Positions 17,075 through 18,213 of a stretch of DNA of 18,213 nt are shown piece after piece. The translations under genes and the position numbers were made by a program. A model generated the notes under the pieces. The model was not told the DNA's origin, did not search any database, and saw only the letters and a program-made list of their open reading frames with translations. This stretch comes from an uncultured beta proteobacterium (GTDB lineage: Bacteria; Pseudomonadota; Gammaproteobacteria; Burkholderiales; Burkholderiaceae), in contig CAIMPQ010000098.1 in the NCBI GenBank assembly GCA_903843315.1, positions 1-18,213 of the forward strand, written 5' to 3'. How positions within the stretch are numbered: position 1 is the stretch's first letter; every line of letters begins with the position of its first letter.

Positions 17075-18213
17075 CGCTTTCCGAATTATGTATTCGGCGT
17101 CCCGTCATGACGGTACTGCTGTCGATAGCTACTGTGATTGCTGGCACTGTTGCTTACATCAAAATTCCGGTAGCGGCGCTTCCCAGTTTTAACACGCCCG
17201 TGATCTCTGTTAGCGCCTCTCTTCCAGGCGCATCGCCAGAGAATATGGCTTCTGCTGTGGCCCTGCCGTTGGAGAAAGAGTTTTCGACCATTGATGGCAT
17301 CTCTGTCATCAGCTCAACCAATTCTTTGGGTAGCACTAGCATCACACTGGAATTTAATAATGATCGGGATATTGATAAAGCAGCCGTAGACGTACAGGCA
17401 GCTTTATTGCGAGCTCAAAAACGTCTGCCGATTGAAATGACGGTACCACCGTCTTATCGCAAAATTAATCCGTCAGATACACCAGTCTTAGTAGTGCGAA
17501 TGAGCTCGCCTTCCATCAGCCTATCTGAAATCAATCAATATGCTGAAAATTTACTTTCACCCAATCTCTCAACGATTAGCGGTGTAGCGCAGGTCTTGGT
17601 CTATGGCGCAAAACGGTATGCTGTCCGCGTCAGAGTTCACCCTGACGCCTTAGCAAATCGCAACTTAACGGTTGATGACATTGCCATCGCCATCAATAAG
17701 TCAAACTCCAATAGTCCGGTAGGGGTTTTGGATGGGCCCCGCCAGGCAATCACCATCTACGCTAATCCGCAGTTAGTCAGGCCAGAAGAATATGCCAATT
17801 TAATTGTTAGCCAAAAGAATGGTTTACCAATTTATCTAAAGGATGTAGCAGATGTTATTGAGAGCTACGAAGATGTCAAAACCTTGGCTAGTTCTAATGG
17901 AGAGCGCTCAATCGCGATCGCCATCTTGCGTCAACCTGGGGCCAATACAGTTGAGGTAGTGAAGTCAGTTAAGCAGCTGTTGCCACAGTTACAAAAACAA
18001 ATGCCTGATTCCATCCAGCTGATATTACTCAATGACCGTTCACTGTCTATTATTGAAGCAATCCATGACGTTAATTTAACCTTGGCACTTACGGTGCTCT
18101 TGGTGGTGTTGGTAATATTCTTATTCTTAAAGCATGTATCTGCGACAGTTATTCCTTCGATCAGTCTGCCAATCTCTCTGATTGGTGCCTTCTTCTTGCT
18201 TTATTTTCTAGGC
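17071..18213 (+). CDS. RND multidrug-type efflux pump, inner-membrane subunit (N-terminal 381 residues, cut by window edge)
   Basis: The frame is open from the ATG at 17071 to the window end, giving 381 of the roughly 1030 residues expected. It begins MTLSELCIRRPVMTVLLSIA, the typical HAE-1 opening, with membrane segment 1 at about 13-31. A periplasmic porter region follows, with LPSFNTPVISVSASLPGASP, GVAQVLVYGAKRYAVRV and RQPGANTVEV. Membrane segment 2 lies at about 338-353 after LNDRSLSI, and segment 3 starts near 361. Such pumps export drugs, detergents or other small molecules using the proton gradient. The proton-relay aspartates in segment 4 are not reached. The ATG overlaps the adaptor stop by four bases. 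An outer-membrane channel gene may follow outside the window. The substrate cannot be told from this part. Confidence 0.94.
   Translation, partial: MTLSELCIRRPVMTVLLSIATVIAGTVAYIKIPVAALPSFNTPVISVSASLPGASPENMASAVALPLEKEFSTIDGISVISSTNSLGSTSITLEFNNDRDIDKAAVDVQAALLRAQKRLPIEMTVPPSYRKINPSDTPVLVVRMSSPSISLSEINQYAENLLSPNLSTISGVAQVLVYGAKRYAVRVRVHPDALANRNLTVDDIAIAINKSNSNSPVGVLDGPRQAITIYANPQLVRPEEYANLIVSQKNGLPIYLKDVADVIESYEDVKTLASSNGERSIAIAILRQPGANTVEVVKSVKQLLPQLQKQMPDSIQLILLNDRSLSIIEAIHDVNLTLALTVLLVVLVIFLFLKHVSATVIPSISLPISLIGAFFLLYFLG

Noticed and set aside
17071..18213. RND pump gene appears truncated at 381 codons
   Set aside because: The frame is open to the last base, so this is the window edge and not a pseudogene.

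Overview
The window is about 18.2 kb of ordinary, densely packed bacterial chromosome with moderate GC content. Protein sequences and gene order suggest a betaproteobacterium of the Burkholderiaceae with a small genome; my best guess is Polynucleobacter. That guess rests on remembered family sequences (a Burkholderia-like CarA N-terminus, an FtsH N-terminus with the stretch FTVFKQFDKP, beta-type PrpE) and on base composition, not on a search. I see no insertion sequence, prophage, CRISPR array, tRNA or rRNA.

Left part, minus strand (1-3670): rlmE, ftsH, folP and the first 11 codons of glmM, read right to left. These cover rRNA methylation, membrane proteolysis, folate synthesis and peptidoglycan precursor supply. 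yhbY (3796-4422, plus) diverges from rlmE. The yhbY / rlmE-ftsH-folP-glmM order is the classic proteobacterial arrangement. A bidirectional terminator at 4442-4464 separates yhbY from the convergent group on its right.

Centre, minus strand (4463-9968): carA-carB-greA-(DUF4149 membrane protein) reads as one operon. carA and carB overlap by one base, and the two genes make carbamoyl phosphate for pyrimidine and arginine synthesis. The 237-base gap upstream of carA holds a candidate extended -10 promoter, a perfect 12-base palindrome beside it, and the terminator of the next gene.

Right-centre, minus strand (10206-14349): gloB-mltD-prpE (glyoxalase II, a lipoprotein lytic transglycosylase and propionyl-CoA synthetase). 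gloB and mltD overlap by one base. Six bases beyond the gloB start a divergent plus-strand group begins: a YafS-like methyltransferase, then rnhA. mltD-gloB-yafS-rnhA is a second cluster known from other Proteobacteria.

Right end, plus strand (15749-18213): an RND efflux pair, a membrane fusion protein followed with a four-base overlap by an inner-membrane pump that runs off the window.

I found no clearly new biological system. The most interesting signals are small-scale: three genes (glmM, yhbY, gloB) have a TATAAT-like hexamer ending 6-7 bases before the ATG and no Shine-Dalgarno sequence, which suggests leaderless mRNAs. Others are the two divergent start codons six bases apart, the carAB promoter palindrome and short upstream ORF, a changed UMP site in CarB, a long basic tail on YhbY, and an unusually long cytoplasmic N-terminus on the membrane fusion protein.
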